NCBI RefSeq assembly: GCF_905163445.1
Contig: NC_053190.1
Coordinates: 17,455,001 to 17,519,000 of the forward strand
Length of the DNA: 64,000 bases
From: Pararge aegeria
Lineage: Eukaryota; Arthropoda; Insecta; Lepidoptera; Nymphalidae
Direction of reading: 5' to 3'
Made by a program: the position numbers and the translations under genes. Shown in pieces: positions 10,101-21,189 of this stretch. The first letter of the stretch is position 1; every line of letters begins with the position of its first letter. The notes beneath the pieces are model-generated. The model made no database searches, was not told where the DNA came from, and saw only the letters and a program-made list of their open reading frames with translations.

Positions 10101-13100
10101 GTTTATACTATATATAACTTTGAACCATATAAGCAAGGTATAGGGACATATCATCATCATCATCTTCATCAGCCTGCGAGCATCCACTGTTGGAAAAAGG
10201 CCTTTCCGAGAGCACGACACCACACACGGTCCTCCGCCTTTCTCAAAAGAATACATTTCAAAGAATTAAGAGCATACAGAAACCGTGTACACGCTAATAT
10301 GGAAGCATCAAAAACTACTCCACTTTAGTAGTGTTAAGTACTTCACTCCATTTAGCAGTTGACAGTAGTTATTTTACTTAAACTAATGTTCTTAATCTAC
10401 ACTGCCCACCATCCGCACAGGTGCGTGGTGGACTACGGCCTTAACCTCTTCACATTATGGGAGAAGGCCCGTGCTCCGTAGTGGGCTGGTAATGGGTTGA
10501 TTTGATGATGATGTTCTAAAGGTTAACCAAAAAATGGGGAAAATGGGTAAAGTTTGTGAGCTAGCAACATTCCGCGGGAGTGAAGTGAGAAGTGCGCATG
10601 GCGTTTTCACTGTATTTGGGCACAATGCACTGCATACAATAATGAATTTGGGTCCTGTATGTTCTTGATTCTATGGTACATATATAACTGGCTTATAAGA
10701 ACACTGTTCGTAAAAGGATTCTGGGTGTGGAAGAGGTATTTACCCTATGAGTCGCAGCGCAGCTTTCTCAGTCCAAGGCCGTGGGCTCGATTTCCGCAAC
10801 TGGCAAATAATGTTTTTCAGTATCTGGGTGTTTATATGTATATTATAAGTCTTTATGTATATTATTCATAAAAATATATTCATCAGTCATCTTAGTACCC
10901 ATAACACAAGCTACGCTTACTTTGGGGCTAGATGTCGATGTGTGTATTGTCGTAGCAGATTTAATTACTTATTTATTATTATTTCAGAGTATAGTGCGAG
11001 CCCATGACAACATTGTGCCAGCTCATCTTTTCTTCAGTCGTTCTTATGTTAAGGATGCCCAGTACAATCGTTCTCCATTCTCATATAACCAAAATCCTTC
11101 CGAAGAAAGAGAAAGGTAATAATCAAAAGTTTTACAAGTTTCTTATGTAGCTAGAAATTCTAATCTAGTTGAGTTGCTTAAAAGGTAAAGTATTTTCTTT
11201 TGTACTTATTTATAAATACAAAAGATGCCTTTCTGTAAAGTCAAACCAATTTTAAGGTCTTGTTCTAGACAGCAAGTCTTACATACTTACTTTACAAAGG
11301 TATAGTCACCATTCACCAGAAACATTTAGTTATGGGTAAAACGTGTAAGAACATGAATCCAGAGACGACCAACAGTAATGAAGTAAACGACGAAGACGAC
11401 GAAAATGTGTAATACATTTGGTACCGATACTCCCTAATTACTTCGCCACCATTTTAATTACATTACTTCCATATCAATCAAACTAGACAATCATTGAAAT
11501 GTTATTGTTGTAACTAAACAATGCTTTGAAAGAAATGTATTGCTTCAAAAAAGGATTGACAAAAAAGTTGACGATGAGGCAAGATTTTCCCCTTATTTAA
11601 TTTTTTTTATATCAATTATTGACGGTCCAAGCAGATGGCCCATCTAATAGTAGATGGAAAACAAAGCTCTATAAGCGGAGCAACAAGTGTAAATAGGCAG
11701 GGCATCCAAGTTTATTTGTTTTGTTTTAAAAATATCTTTATTAATTTCATATCCAAGTGACTAGCCTAGGTTAAACAAATCAATAATATATTACTTACAT
11801 TTTAGTTACAACTATGGAGGGTAGAGGTAAGGAGAGTCATCTGTGTATATGAAAAAGGGTCGTCAAAATGTATTAAATTAGGATGGCGCCACATTTGCAT
11901 CAGGGTAACTCTTAAAAGAAGCGCCAAATATAAATATTGTTAGAGTAGGCTTAAAAAATACACAAGGAAGTATGGAGATACAAGGAAGTAAGGTTATATT
12001 TACCACAATATTTTGTACAACGTAAGTTGTTGAAATTCTCAATAATTAACTACTTTAGTCGATAATGACATTAAATTTTTTCATACTTCAATTCATCTAC
12101 GATTGCTACATTCATACCATACCCTGTGCATCCACCAGCGCCATTGTGGAGGATTTTTGAATTGTTATTTAGCGCAACAACTGGACACTTTTTCAACTTT
12201 TCTCCCATATAAGATGACTCTCCTTACCATCTACCCTCCATAGTTACAACACCTTTTTAAAACTCTACAGCATATAAACTAAACATTTTTCAACAACTTA
12301 TTGAGCCACATAACAGATGATAATAACTTGTTTTACCTAGAACTTAGTACAGACATACGTTTATTAAAATCAAGTTTGGGCATCCAAGTAACACGTCTTG
12401 AAACTTCCTGCCCTGTGTCTATCAATCTGAGGCGTTAGTGTTAAGACCCATGTGCCTTTAGTTACGCTGGCAACCACGCCCTTCTTAACGGAATACAGCA
12501 TTACAACAATGATACTAAGTGGCAAATAAAAGCAAAAATTTCCAAGCAAAATTAAAAAAAAAATCTAAATTCATTTATTTCAAGTAGGCCAAGTTTATAA
12601 GCACTTTTGAAACGTCAAGTCAGTCTGTTTGTAGTGACTCTACCACTGGTACGAAAGGTAGATTCCACTGAAAAGAGCCGGCAAGACACTCAGCGTGCAT
12701 TAAAAGATAAACCTAACTGACCTTAATGTTCCAACAGGTTCGACAAAAACTTTGACGATGAGTTATCACAAGTCCGCATTGTAAAGGCAGATGGAAGGCT
12801 CCACGGCGTTATGACTTGGTTCGCAGTTCATACTACGAGCATGAATATGACCAATCGGCTTATATCCTCGGATAATTTGGGATACGCGGCTTATCGCATG
12901 GAGAAGGCCCTTAATCCTAGAAGACCAGCTGGCAAAGTTAGTAACATATCATAATAAATCTTTTATTATTACTAATAATTTTTTTTGGTAAGCACTCTAT
13001 AAAAAACTCATATGGAACTTTGCATGATTTGAGTTCACACTACGAAGAAAGCTAAACGTGCGAGGTCGCCATTTCAGCACCTCGGGACCCCATCATCTAT

Positions 13101-16100
13101 CGTTTCTACAAGCTATCTGCCCCGCCCATTGCCACTTTCATAGCTTCGTGACGCTTCGAGCTATTCCTGTAGCTCTGGTTATTCTACGGATTTCCCAATA
13201 CTGATTTGATCACGTATAGATACTCCAAGCTTAGCTCTCTCCATCGTCCGCTGAGTGATTCTGAGTCTTCTTGTGAGACCCATGATACTTTCTGGCCAGG
13301 GTTTAAGCAAATTAATTATTAATATATCATCATTGTTTCAGCCAACAGTCGTAGCTGGTTTCTTCTCATCCATTCTAGGAGACATTTCGCCAAACTTGCG
13401 AGGTGCACGCTGCGAGTTTTCCGGGAACGAGTGTGACAATCAGTTCCTGATATGTGCTGCCCTGGAGCGGTGCTTCGCTCAAGGTCCTGGGAATGACATG
13501 TTCGAGAGTGCCAGGATCATTGGAGAGAGAGTGTATCAAGGGGCAATGGTGAGTATTTTGAAGTAAAATGGCGGCAGAAGTTTTTAATAATGCACAAAAT
13601 TAAACTTCATATTAAGCATATTAATTGGACCAGTAAAAGCAAATATAGAAATAGTTTGTACCATATTTTGGCTAAGTAATAAGTTTGGCCATTCACCACT
13701 TAAATTGGCCGATTCTGTTAGCATCTTAGTGACTATGCCTCGTTGGCGAGGCATCGATGACTTTTTGTGTTCATTAAGTTTTATTTCGATTTCTTCGTTG
13801 TTTATTTTTGTTTGTAAATATTTTAATGTAGGTACATTATATCAAATACTTTGTGAAATGCTGATTTAGAGGATAAAAAAAATCTAACTTTGTTGTGAGC
13901 CATGTTGATGCTGAAATATTTAACAGCTAGCTTCCTTATTCCACTCAGTTATTTGACAGTAAAGGTTATTGTTTAGCTTGTTTCGAGTTTAAAAAATAAC
14001 ATGCTTTCATTGCAGGAAGCTCTTCATAAACCAGGCGATGAGCTGGTCGGTGAAATTGCGGTCTTGCACCAGTTTGTGGATATGCCAGAACAAGCTGTGC
14101 CAAGATACGATCCGTTGATTCAAAATTTCAACGTGGTTTGTTAATTTCGTAATTAAAATTCAGTATTTTTCAATTTTCTTCAAGCAAATTCAATATATAA
14201 TATAATTTATTTTAGAGTGAAACGGTGACGGGATGCGTGCCAGCTATGGGCTACAGTTTTGCTTCTGGCACTATCGATGGGGCTAATGTTTTGAATATTA
14301 CTCAGGTATCTATAATGTTTATTACATTCAAGTAATTTTATAAATAAGTCACTAGATATAACAACTAGACGTAACAATTCAGGTCTCTAGATGCTCAGTC
14401 CAGATTCTAGATCATTTGTTAATTTCACTTAATACCAGTACAAGACAAACATAGAGTCAAATTTAAAATTGGTAGACCTGGCAGAACACTTTACTTGCTC
14501 TCCTCTGCTTTTGAGAGATCTACTGTAATGGTAACACCAAAGTGAATATAGAAAAGCACGACTATCTAACGAGGATATTCCATTGCATTCCAACGTGAAA
14601 ACCCTTTACTTTGAAATCTTTGCGGCAAACAATAACGTCCTTTAACGTACTTTTAATTACGTCGTCTCTGAATAAGTCAGGTCAAGTTTGGTCGGTCACA
14701 TTCAGACGCGACTTTGACTACAAGGCTTATATTTCCAAATTACCCAATATATTAAGCTGATGTTTAGTGGCAATTCTGGCAATTATGACGTGAAAAGTAA
14801 CATATTAACTGTTTCTTCTAGGGTACAATCCACGGTAATCCGCTACTAGACTCGATCGCGGGAATTGTGGCTCTACCTACACCAGAAGATATAGAATGCC
14901 ATGCTCCTAAACCTATTCTACTTGCTACTGGAAGGGTGAGACAATTTGCTTATAATTCTAGTTATAACAAGTTGATTAAAGTATTATAAAGATAGAAGAA
15001 AGACAATATATGGGAAAGGCACATGGCAAAGTTAAGATCGAGAGATGTAGTCGAGATGCCTTAAAACGGTAAAGGGCGTAATTACAGAATTAAGAACATA
15101 TACAAACCGTGTACAGGACTAATATTGAAGCATCAAAAACCACTCCACTTTTGTAGTGTTTCTCTAGTTGACAGTTATTCATTTTACCTCTAATGTTTTA
15201 TACGTTTACCATAACATGGGAAAAAGGGGAAAAGTTTGTAAGCTAGCAACATTTTGCGGGTGTGAAGTGAGACGTGCGCGGGGCGTTTTTACGTTTTTTT
15301 TACACAATGCGTTGCATGCAACAATGTCGTAATGGGGGTTCTGTATGTGCTTAATTCTGTAGGCGTAAGTTTGAATTTCCAATAGAGAGTTAGATATTAC
15401 TGGAGTCTATTTCTTTCATGGACCTAAATGCAAAAAAATCTTGCGAGTCACCGCGGTTGATTGCCTAGTCTACTGACAGCGGGGCTTATTTTTTTTGGCG
15501 CAAATGCCAGGCTGCTCTGCGTGAAAATTCAGCCAGCATTCTTGGCACCATTCAACGCGAATGATCAGTATGAGTATCAATAATAAAGCTCGAGTAATGA
15601 ATTGAAGCGGTGATAGCGCATTGGGTAGGAGCTCGACTTCACTTTCGGGGGCCGAGTTCGAGTCCCAGCACGCACCTCTAACTTTTCTAAGTTATGTGCG
15701 TTTTAAGTAATTAAAATATCACTTGCTTCAACGGTGAAGGAAAACATCTTGAGGAAACCTGCATGCCTGAGAGTTCTACATAATGTTCTCAAAGTCGTGT
15801 GGAGTCCACCAATCCGCACTGGGCCAGAGTGGTGGACTACGGTCTTAACCCGTTCTTATTGTGGAAGGAGACCCGTGCTTTGTAGTGAGCTGGTAATAGG
15901 TTAAAGTGATGAAGTAATGAATTGAATTTCTAGGCAGACTTCCCAATACCATGGCACCCTCGGATAGCCTCGATATCTCTTATCTGGTTGGGAGGTTTTA
16001 CGATATTGGGCGTGCCAGGAGAGCCCACCACGATGGCCGGCCGGCGAATGAAGGACGTGGTGGGTGAAGCGATGCAGCGACGCGGGTATGAGCCGCGAAT

Positions 16101-19100
16101 TGCAGTTTCGGCTCTCACCAATGAGTACATTCATTATGTGTCCACGTTTGAAGAATACCAGGTATGTATGAGTGTTTAGACATGGCAAAGTAGATAGACA
16201 CTCGACTGTGAGATGGTGATAACTAAAAAAATACCTGGCTAAGTTTTTTGTGGGCTCTTCTTAGACCAGGGCGCGTTTGGAACCCTAGGAGGCTTTAGTT
16301 TTAAGTTAACGAATGCAGTTATCTTTTAGATTTGTATTTCGTATACTAATAAACACCCTATAAGAGTATTAATTACATATTATTACTAATAATATGCAAT
16401 TATTACTAATACATATTATTATTATTATTTTTTGGTCATAATCGGTTATTGTTAATTTTACATAAGCAAATAATAATGTGAAAATGGAAAGTTTTAGGAC
16501 GTGTTGTAATTTGTTGGTACACTCATAACTGTTCTGAAAATAGCTTCAGACTTTTCGTCAGTTAAGAAAGTGAAACGCGGTCGACGTTTATAACATGCTC
16601 CTGAACTTCAAATGTGGTTTAACTGTCTTAACTCACCGGGTTCTCAGGTACAACGCTATGAAGCTGCATCCACGATTTACGGCCCTCACACTTTGGACAT
16701 ATTCCTGAACAAATTTTACGATTTCACCGTCGCTGCTATAAACGTAAGTAACATTTCGCTCACTATAACAAATTCGTATTTTCAATTTACTGCATTCTAC
16801 AACATTTTTTCTGCAGGAAAACTAACATAGTTAACAAACTAACCAGACCCGGGCTCCGGGAAACGGGTTAATAATATGACGATGATGATTAAGATTGTGT
16901 GGCTAGTTACGGTGTAGTTGAAAAATCATGCGATCATCATCCTTATACAAACATGTTAATTGTTAGTAGACCACCATATTTTGCGGATCAAATAAATGTA
17001 CTTTTCGCTCGAAAATCTACATTTGAGATTTCCCAGACCTCAGTGGCGTGCATAGAGGGTATGCACAGGGTATGTAGGTGATATAAAATAAAGAAAACCT
17101 CCAGTACGAGTCATAAAAACTTAAGGATAAGCAATGTAATGGTCATAAAAAGCCTAACCTTAAGTATTAATAACTCGTACTGGAGACTTTGTTCATTTTG
17201 TATCATCTGCATACCCTGTGCATACCCTATGTGCACGCCATTGATACAATATGCATTCACTTTGCCGAGTGGTGACGGCAGATCAGAATACAGTTGTTAC
17301 AATGTACTCTCTGATTGTGTACGAGGCGATTAAGGGAATGTAATGGAGAACGGGTAGCAGCGTCCTCGGTGCTTTACTACCACCAACCCTTCTACCCGGC
17401 GTGGTGAATATGGCAAACCCTCCCATTGGGAGAGGCCTTTAGTCCATCAGTGGACTGTTACAGGGTACTGATGATACATTCACAGGATTATTCTTTTGGC
17501 AAATATGCTTTATTTTTTAAACTAACGTGGCCATAATATTCTTCATCGTAATATATTTATAAACAGATGGTTTCAACTTACCATGGTGTGCCATAAATTA
17601 TCGCTGGATAAATTAGGATGTTTGCCACTTAGAAAGCTAGAACTATGCGGTTCAAATTAATTATATATTTCCAAATAGTCTGTCTACTTTTGCAAAGTAG
17701 TTGAAGACGGCAGTTCCATGTTTCAACAGCTTCTCAAGTGTCGGATTGAGCACTGCGTTGAAATTAAATGACGATGCCTTAATTTACAGGGTACCAACGT
17801 CCCACCAGGTCCTGAGCCGGCAGACCACGTGAATGGTACCATCACACTGATCATGCCAGTTGTACTGGATACATCAGCAATAGGCAGAACCTTTGGGGAC
17901 GTGATAGAACAGCCGCCAGAAGTGGTGAACAGGGGGGACACTGTCAGGGTTGTTTTTGTAAGTATCAAGACACAAAAGTAAGAAGGTTTAAGTATTATTG
18001 AAGGACGGATGAGTATAAAGACCAGTTGAGTTCTTGATCATGCGATAATACATTCTGTAGAATAGAAAAAAAATATGTGCTGTCATGGCTGTTTTCCTTT
18101 TTTAGGTTGGAGCTAATCCCAGAAACGACCTTCGCCAGGAGTCCAGTTATACAGTAGTGGAGAGACTTGAGCTTGGCCAATGGTTGCCAGTTGCCACCGA
18201 TTCTGACTGGGACACCAAGTAAGTGACGTTGTCTTGTCAAATGTCATTCAGCATGTTAATGAATTTCAGGAAAGATGGAGAATAACGGAACAGTATACAT
18301 ATAACTTAGGAAAGCGTTCGGTGGCGGTGTAACAAGGTTTCACGCTTTTTGTTCACCCAAAAAATTTTACATATAAACACAGTATATGTACAGCTCATAG
18401 AAAGGGGGTATAATCGCGGGATATATTTTCCTTGTTGCCAACTTTGCTGGAAGCTAAAATCATCTACACAACTTCTAGAATGGGGATTTGGTAGTTTAGG
18501 TGGAGGGATAAGTAAATATGTGACATCTAAAAAGATTGTTGAGCCAATCACCATCCCAGTGAGTCGCACATTTCACTGAAATGTATTTCACACATTTTTT
18601 TCGGTACTTTTATTGTATATAATAAAAGTAAATCTTCGTTTTTCAATAAATCTTTTACGGTTCAGGTTATTGAACTCTGGAACGCTCTGCCACTAGATAC
18701 TTTAAGAAAAGAGTGAAGGATCATTATTTCTCTAATTCGGTCGAGCATGCATCTACAGATCTTCTTATTACGTCTTTGGTTGGCTAGAAGAGATAACTAT
18801 GTAGCGATAAGGCTGCCAAATTGTACCTTCCTTCTTTTGTATTTGCACCATTTATTTTTGTGTTTACAATAAAATTATATTCATTCATTCATTCATTCGG
18901 TGATAATTTTTAACTTTAACTTGTTTCAGGTTTCATTGGGAGCGGGAAGGGGATTCGAATACCGCGAGTCGGGTGACCATAGAATGGCACGTACCGAATG
19001 ACGTCATCTCCGTACCGTACCGCATTGTGTACCGCGGCGCCGCGCGGAGCATTGTAGGGGGCGGCGTTACTCAGTTCGAAGGAGTTTCTAGAAACTTTAC

Positions 19101-19113
19101 GATACAATTTTAA
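7125..19113 (+). CDS. CDase: Neutral ceramidase (copy 2, complete, 14 coding exons, about 730 aa)
   Basis: Exons: 7125-7349, 8331-8474, 9032-9208, 10988-11115, 12738-12936, 13342-13548, 14016-14135, 14216-14305, 14822-14935, 15934-16161, 16648-16743, 17790-17957, 18106-18218, 18930-19113; all have GT-AG borders and matching phases. Residues 1-35 form a type II signal anchor (KIVIILLCLGVIAGMTTMIV), followed by a Thr/Ser-rich mucin-like stalk (about 40-51). Catalytic-domain landmarks: zinc-site THTHSGPGG (146-154), WFAVH (His about 256), GDISPN with the nucleophile Ser (about 307), PGEPTTMAGRR (Glu about 498) and TNEYIHY (531-537). The length is close to fly (about 700) and human (about 780) enzymes. 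Expected role: hydrolysis of ceramide at the plasma membrane or extracellularly. The start ATG at 7125 follows a CAG acceptor at 7120, so a non-coding first exon lies upstream. The C-terminal strand (YRIVYRGAAR...VSRNFTIQF) departs from the usual form kept in copy 1. Confidence 0.92.
7425..7900 (+). repeat. Repeat family H, interrupted copy in intron 1
   Basis: The left block 'aaattcatttatttcaag' at 7425 and the right block from about 7745 ('cacttttgaaacgc', 'tctgtttgtagagac', 'gaagagcctgcaagaaac') are contiguous in the copy at 12568-12700. About 280 bases of unrelated AT-rich sequence separate them here. Confidence 0.6.
8747..8940 (+). repeat. Repeat family A copy in intron 2
   Basis: Blocks 'gaccaagcagatggcccac', 'tgaggcgtaggtgttaagcc', 'cccttcagaccagaaca' and 'aatgctgctcagcggcagaa' in order. 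It contains the short inverted pair around 'ttgcgacaa'. Confidence 0.8.
9355..9705 (+). repeat. Dispersed repeat family I (intron 3)
   Basis: Collinear with 33265-33575: shared blocks include 'gccatagtttttgc'/'gccatggtttttgc', 'agggttgtca', 'atatgcttcttt', 'gggtgatt.cttatga' and 'aattcggt.acacgttgtata'. No coding frame. Confidence 0.7.
10155..10240 (-). repeat. RTE-like LINE tail fragment (antisense)
   Basis: A 'tcatcatcatc' simple run followed by 'cctgcgagcatccactgttg' and 'gaaaaaggcctttccgag'. This resembles the reverse complement of lepidopteran RTE ends (simple tail, then QQWTSIG-type codons). Confidence 0.6.
10260..10675. mobile_element. TIR-MITE family B copy carrying a SINE insertion
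   Basis: Left end 'aagaattaagagcatacag' and right end 'ctgtatgttcttgattct' are inverted. The interior matches 15085-15359 ('ccactt', 'gtgagctagcaacattccgc', 'gcgttttcactg'). At about 10390-10515 a SINE tail ('gtgcgtggtggactacggcc', 'gggctggtaatgggttga') is inserted, flanked by 'atgttct' on both sides. Confidence 0.75.
10727..10975 (+). repeat. SINE family M copy (tRNA-like head) before exon 4
   Basis: Head 'gcgcagctttctcagtcc...gtgggctcgatttccgc', body 'cagtatctgggtgtttatatg', and tail 'acccataacacaagctacgc', 'ggggctagatgtcgatgtgtg', 'attgtcgtag'. Its end lies about 12 bases upstream of exon 4. Confidence 0.85.
11712..12377 (-). mobile_element. Inserted retroelement-like unit with 12-bp target-site duplication
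   Basis: Flanked on both sides by 'gggcatccaagt' (11700-11711 and 12378-12389). The left edge reads as the reverse complement of a polyadenylated end (AATAAA-like sequence and an A/T-rich run at 11712-11750), so the unit probably retroposed in minus orientation. It is itself host to the MITE at 11811-12244. Confidence 0.75.
11811..12244. mobile_element. MITE with about 40-bp TIRs and TACA target duplication
   Basis: Left end 'actatggagggtagaggtaa' and right end 'ttaccatctaccctccatag' plus t are inverted over about 40 bases with few differences. TACA precedes (11807-11810) and follows (12245-12248) the element. It is 434 bp with no coding capacity. Superfamily unassigned. Confidence 0.85.
12568..12700 (+). 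repeat. Repeat family H copy (intron 4)
   Basis: 'aaattcatttatttcaagta', then 'aagcacttttgaaacgtcaa', 'gtctgtttgtagtgactc' and 'gagccggcaagacactcagc'. Its right end stops about 35 bases before exon 5. Confidence 0.7.
13680..13830 (+). repeat. LINE family G tail, degraded (intron 6)
   Basis: 'gtttggccatt', then 'gttagcatcttagtgactatg' less its last base, 'cctcg', matches the LAIQRGNAASILGTVPR-coding end at about 49110-49190. The A/T-rich 3' part follows. Much decayed. Confidence 0.55.
15085..15359. mobile_element. TIR-MITE family B, intact reference copy (intron 9)
   Basis: Ends 'cagaattaagaacatatac' and 'gtatgtgcttaattctg' are inverted, and TA flanks both sides, as expected for mariner/Tc1-type elements. 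275 bp, no ORF. Other copies at 10260-10675 and 32367-32748. Confidence 0.8.
15603..15910 (+). repeat. SINE family C, near full length (intron 9)
   Basis: tRNA-like head with A-box-like 'gtgatagcgcattgggtagg' and B-box-like 'gagttcgagtcccagc'. The body is 'ttaagtaattaaaatatcac', 'ggtgaaggaaaacatcttga' and 'ccaccaatccgcactgggcc'; the tail is 'gagctggtaataggtt'. It ends about 25 bases before exon 10. Confidence 0.85.
16205..16330 (+). repeat. LINE family E 3' UTR fragment (intron 10)
   Basis: 'gtgagatggtgataactaaa', then 'ctggctaagttttttgtggg', 'cttagaccagggcgcg' and 'ctttagttttaagtt'. Same text as 37018-37150 and 56390-56480, where it follows LINE coding sequence. Confidence 0.75.
17041..17243. 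mobile_element. Palindromic (foldback) MITE family P, copy 1 (intron 11)
   Basis: The two halves are inverted along almost the whole element: 'cagtggcgtgcatagagggt' at the left, and 'accctatgtgcacgccattg' at the right. Inner blocks 'ctccagtacgagt' and 'actcgtactggag' also pair. A second copy is at 53607-53810. Confidence 0.85.
18665..18898 (+). repeat. LINE family L, 3' end with attc tail (intron 13)
   Basis: Starts with a remnant coding IELWNALP, includes 'agcgataaggctgcc', then AATAAAATTATATTC and a run of attc repeats. 5'-truncated copy next to the last ceramidase exon. Confidence 0.75.
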
Positions 19114-19454
19114 TAAGTATCCCCTTTGTCTGTGTTATGAATGTACTCGAGATAGTACATTCTATGGTCATTGATTTAAGCTAGAAATGATTACCGATCT
19201 TATTGTATACAAATAAGTTTACACACTTGTATTAGAATTCTACGTAGTGTTTTATGTTTAGCTGTCATACCGTTGGTCAGTTCGGTAAAGAAAGTCTGTC
19301 TTGGTCTCATTCAGCGTCCTTGCGCGTTAAGGCGTTTACTTTGACCCGCGTTTGGTCGATACTGTGAAACTACAGAATTACGTGCGTTACGTGCATTCCT
19401 GGAATGCACATTAGTATATTTAAAATTCTCTTAAATCAATTACAGCTAGTTCAT

Positions 19455-19590
19455 AAGCAATTTTAAAAATTCAAGTCAGTCTGTTTGTAGTTTCTCTAGT
19501 ACCGGTTTTAAAGGCGGATTGTAACGACAAGAATCCTTAAAGAAACTCAGCAGTTTGCCCTTTTTGAGCATCATTTTACAGTTAAACAAT
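19455..19590 (+). repeat. Repeat family H copy
   Basis: 'gtcagtctgtttgtagtttc', then 'aaggcggattgtaacg', 'aaagaaactcagcagt' and 'catcattttacagtt', in family H order. Confidence 0.65.
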
Positions 19591-19689
19591 CACTAGAATG
19601 TTTCTATCTTCTGAGAGATAAAAACGAGCGGCCTGGTTCCAAGCACTCTAAGCAGCCTTATCGTTAAGAAATTTAATAAAAATAAATAA

Positions 19690-19880
19690 TAAATTGTCGT
19701 AGTATATCTACGACAATACACATATCGCCATCTAGCCCCAAAGTAATCGTAGCTTGTTTATGGGTACTAAGATAGCTGATGAATATTTTTATGAATATAG
19801 TACATATAAATATTTATAATATACAGATAAACACCCAGACACCAAAAACATCCATGTTCATGACACTAACATTTTCTTGG
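19690..19880 (-). repeat. SINE family M tail (antisense)
   Basis: 'cgacaatacacatatcgcc', then 'tagccccaaagtaatcgtag', 'gggtactaagatagctgatg' and 'cacccagacacc', the reverse complement of the family M tail. The head is missing. The first 15 bases form a small hairpin 'gtcgtagtatatctacgac'. Confidence 0.8.
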
Positions 19881-20329
19881 CTGTCAAAGAAATTAGAATA
19901 GAATAGCAGTCTAGCATGATTTTATACCATGAAAAACTCACGTTTAAACCAATTTTTATGTAAGTTATTTATGAAATTGTTGTTAAGTAAAACTTATTAA
20001 AATAGCACTATTGTTTTATTTATTTACCTCCCGTCATGGCTTGGTTATTAAACGCACAGAAAATAAATACAATCAAGGACAAAGTATCAAAGGGCCTAGT
20101 TTTATAAGTATTGTTTCAACTGATTAAATAAAAGTGCAACGGTAGAGCTTTTTGCCAGTGGTCTTCTTTTCCGAAGACAGCATTCCGAAGTAAAATCATT
20201 TCAAGGTAACAAGTGTTACGGTAGAAGAAGTCTGTAGTAGGTACTTAAGTATATCGGAATTGTCGGGATTGTTGTTTCTTTAAAGTTCTGTAAAACAGTT
20301 CGCGACAACGTACGACTACTTTTTTAAGT

Positions 20330-20437
20330 CGACTCATTCGCGGACGAAGTCGCGCGGGATCGCTAGTTCTGTTATATAATAGTGTAGATGGGTCATAGTT
20401 ACCAAATAAAGAATTATTATTATATTATTATTTTCAA
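20330..20437 (+). repeat. LINE/Helitron-like 3' end followed by ATT-rich tail
   Basis: 'gcggacgaagtcgcgcggga', 'tcgctag', then 'atgggtcatagttaccaaat' and 'aaagaattattattatatt'. The latter block also occurs at 8020-8062 in ceramidase intron 1, so it is a dispersed unit. Confidence 0.5.
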
Positions 20438-20789
20438 CGAAACAGTATCTCGTAGTTTAAACGACTAAGTTGAAAATATCCTCCGGTTCAAATATAAACT
20501 TGTAAATCTAGATCTTCCTTGTTAGCTGTTTAAATAGAACGGTGTAACTAAGTTAATGTTATATTGAATTCTAAACTTGATACCTTTAAGAGCTATTTTT
20601 GAATGCAATCGGATTCCAATAAACGCTTTGCAGTAGTCATTATAGTCTATTGAATAATGAATGTCCTAATGCCATAGTAGGTAGGCGCAACATTGACATA
20701 TTTAAAGGACCAGCTAAACAGCACACGGAAATTACGCTTTGTACGCCAAAGTTGTGTAGTAAGGTTTAAAATGCCCTTTTTTTAACAAG

Positions 20790-21060
20790 ATGACGGACTA
20801 AGAAGATGGCCCACCTGATGGTAAGTGGAAAACCATCACAAATTAACAGAGCAACGTCACATTACCCTGTGAAGACAGGGTAATGTGACTATCAATTTAA
20901 GGCATATGTGTTAAGCCTCATGTGCCATGAGTTACACCGGCAACGACGCCTTTCAGACCGGAATACAGCATTGCAACAATGCTGCTTAGCGGCAGAAATA
21001 AGCATGACTTCCCCGGACGAGCTCTGTCCCAAACAGCTCTACTGCATCTAAAGTATAACA
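20790..21060 (+). repeat. Repeat family A, longest uninterrupted copy
   Basis: 'gacggactaagaagatggcc', 'ggtaagtggaaaaccatcac', a palindromic 'cattaccctgtgaagacagg' stretch, then 'gcatatgtgttaagcc', 'gttacaccggcaacgacgcc', 'aacaatgctgcttagcggca' and 'ggacgagctctgtccc'. Useful as reference for the family. Confidence 0.8.
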
Positions 21061-21189
21061 TGCCAGTAAGTGATAATGATATATAAAATCCGTTGTTGAA
21101 TCATGAAAAATATCTAAAGATTTGAGGACCTTGCCGGCGCTGTGTTGAGTGCTGTGGTTTGAAGTTGGAGGTGTCGGGGTCGATCCACG

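Larger units (their letters stand above)
11612..12535 (+). repeat. Repeat family A copy with nested insertions (intron 4)
   Basis: Left part 11612-11711 ('gacggtccaagcagatggcc') and right part 12378-12535 ('tgtgtctatcaatctgaggc', 'cccttcttaacggaatac', 'aatgatactaagtggc') bracket a 666-bp insertion described separately. Confidence 0.8.
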
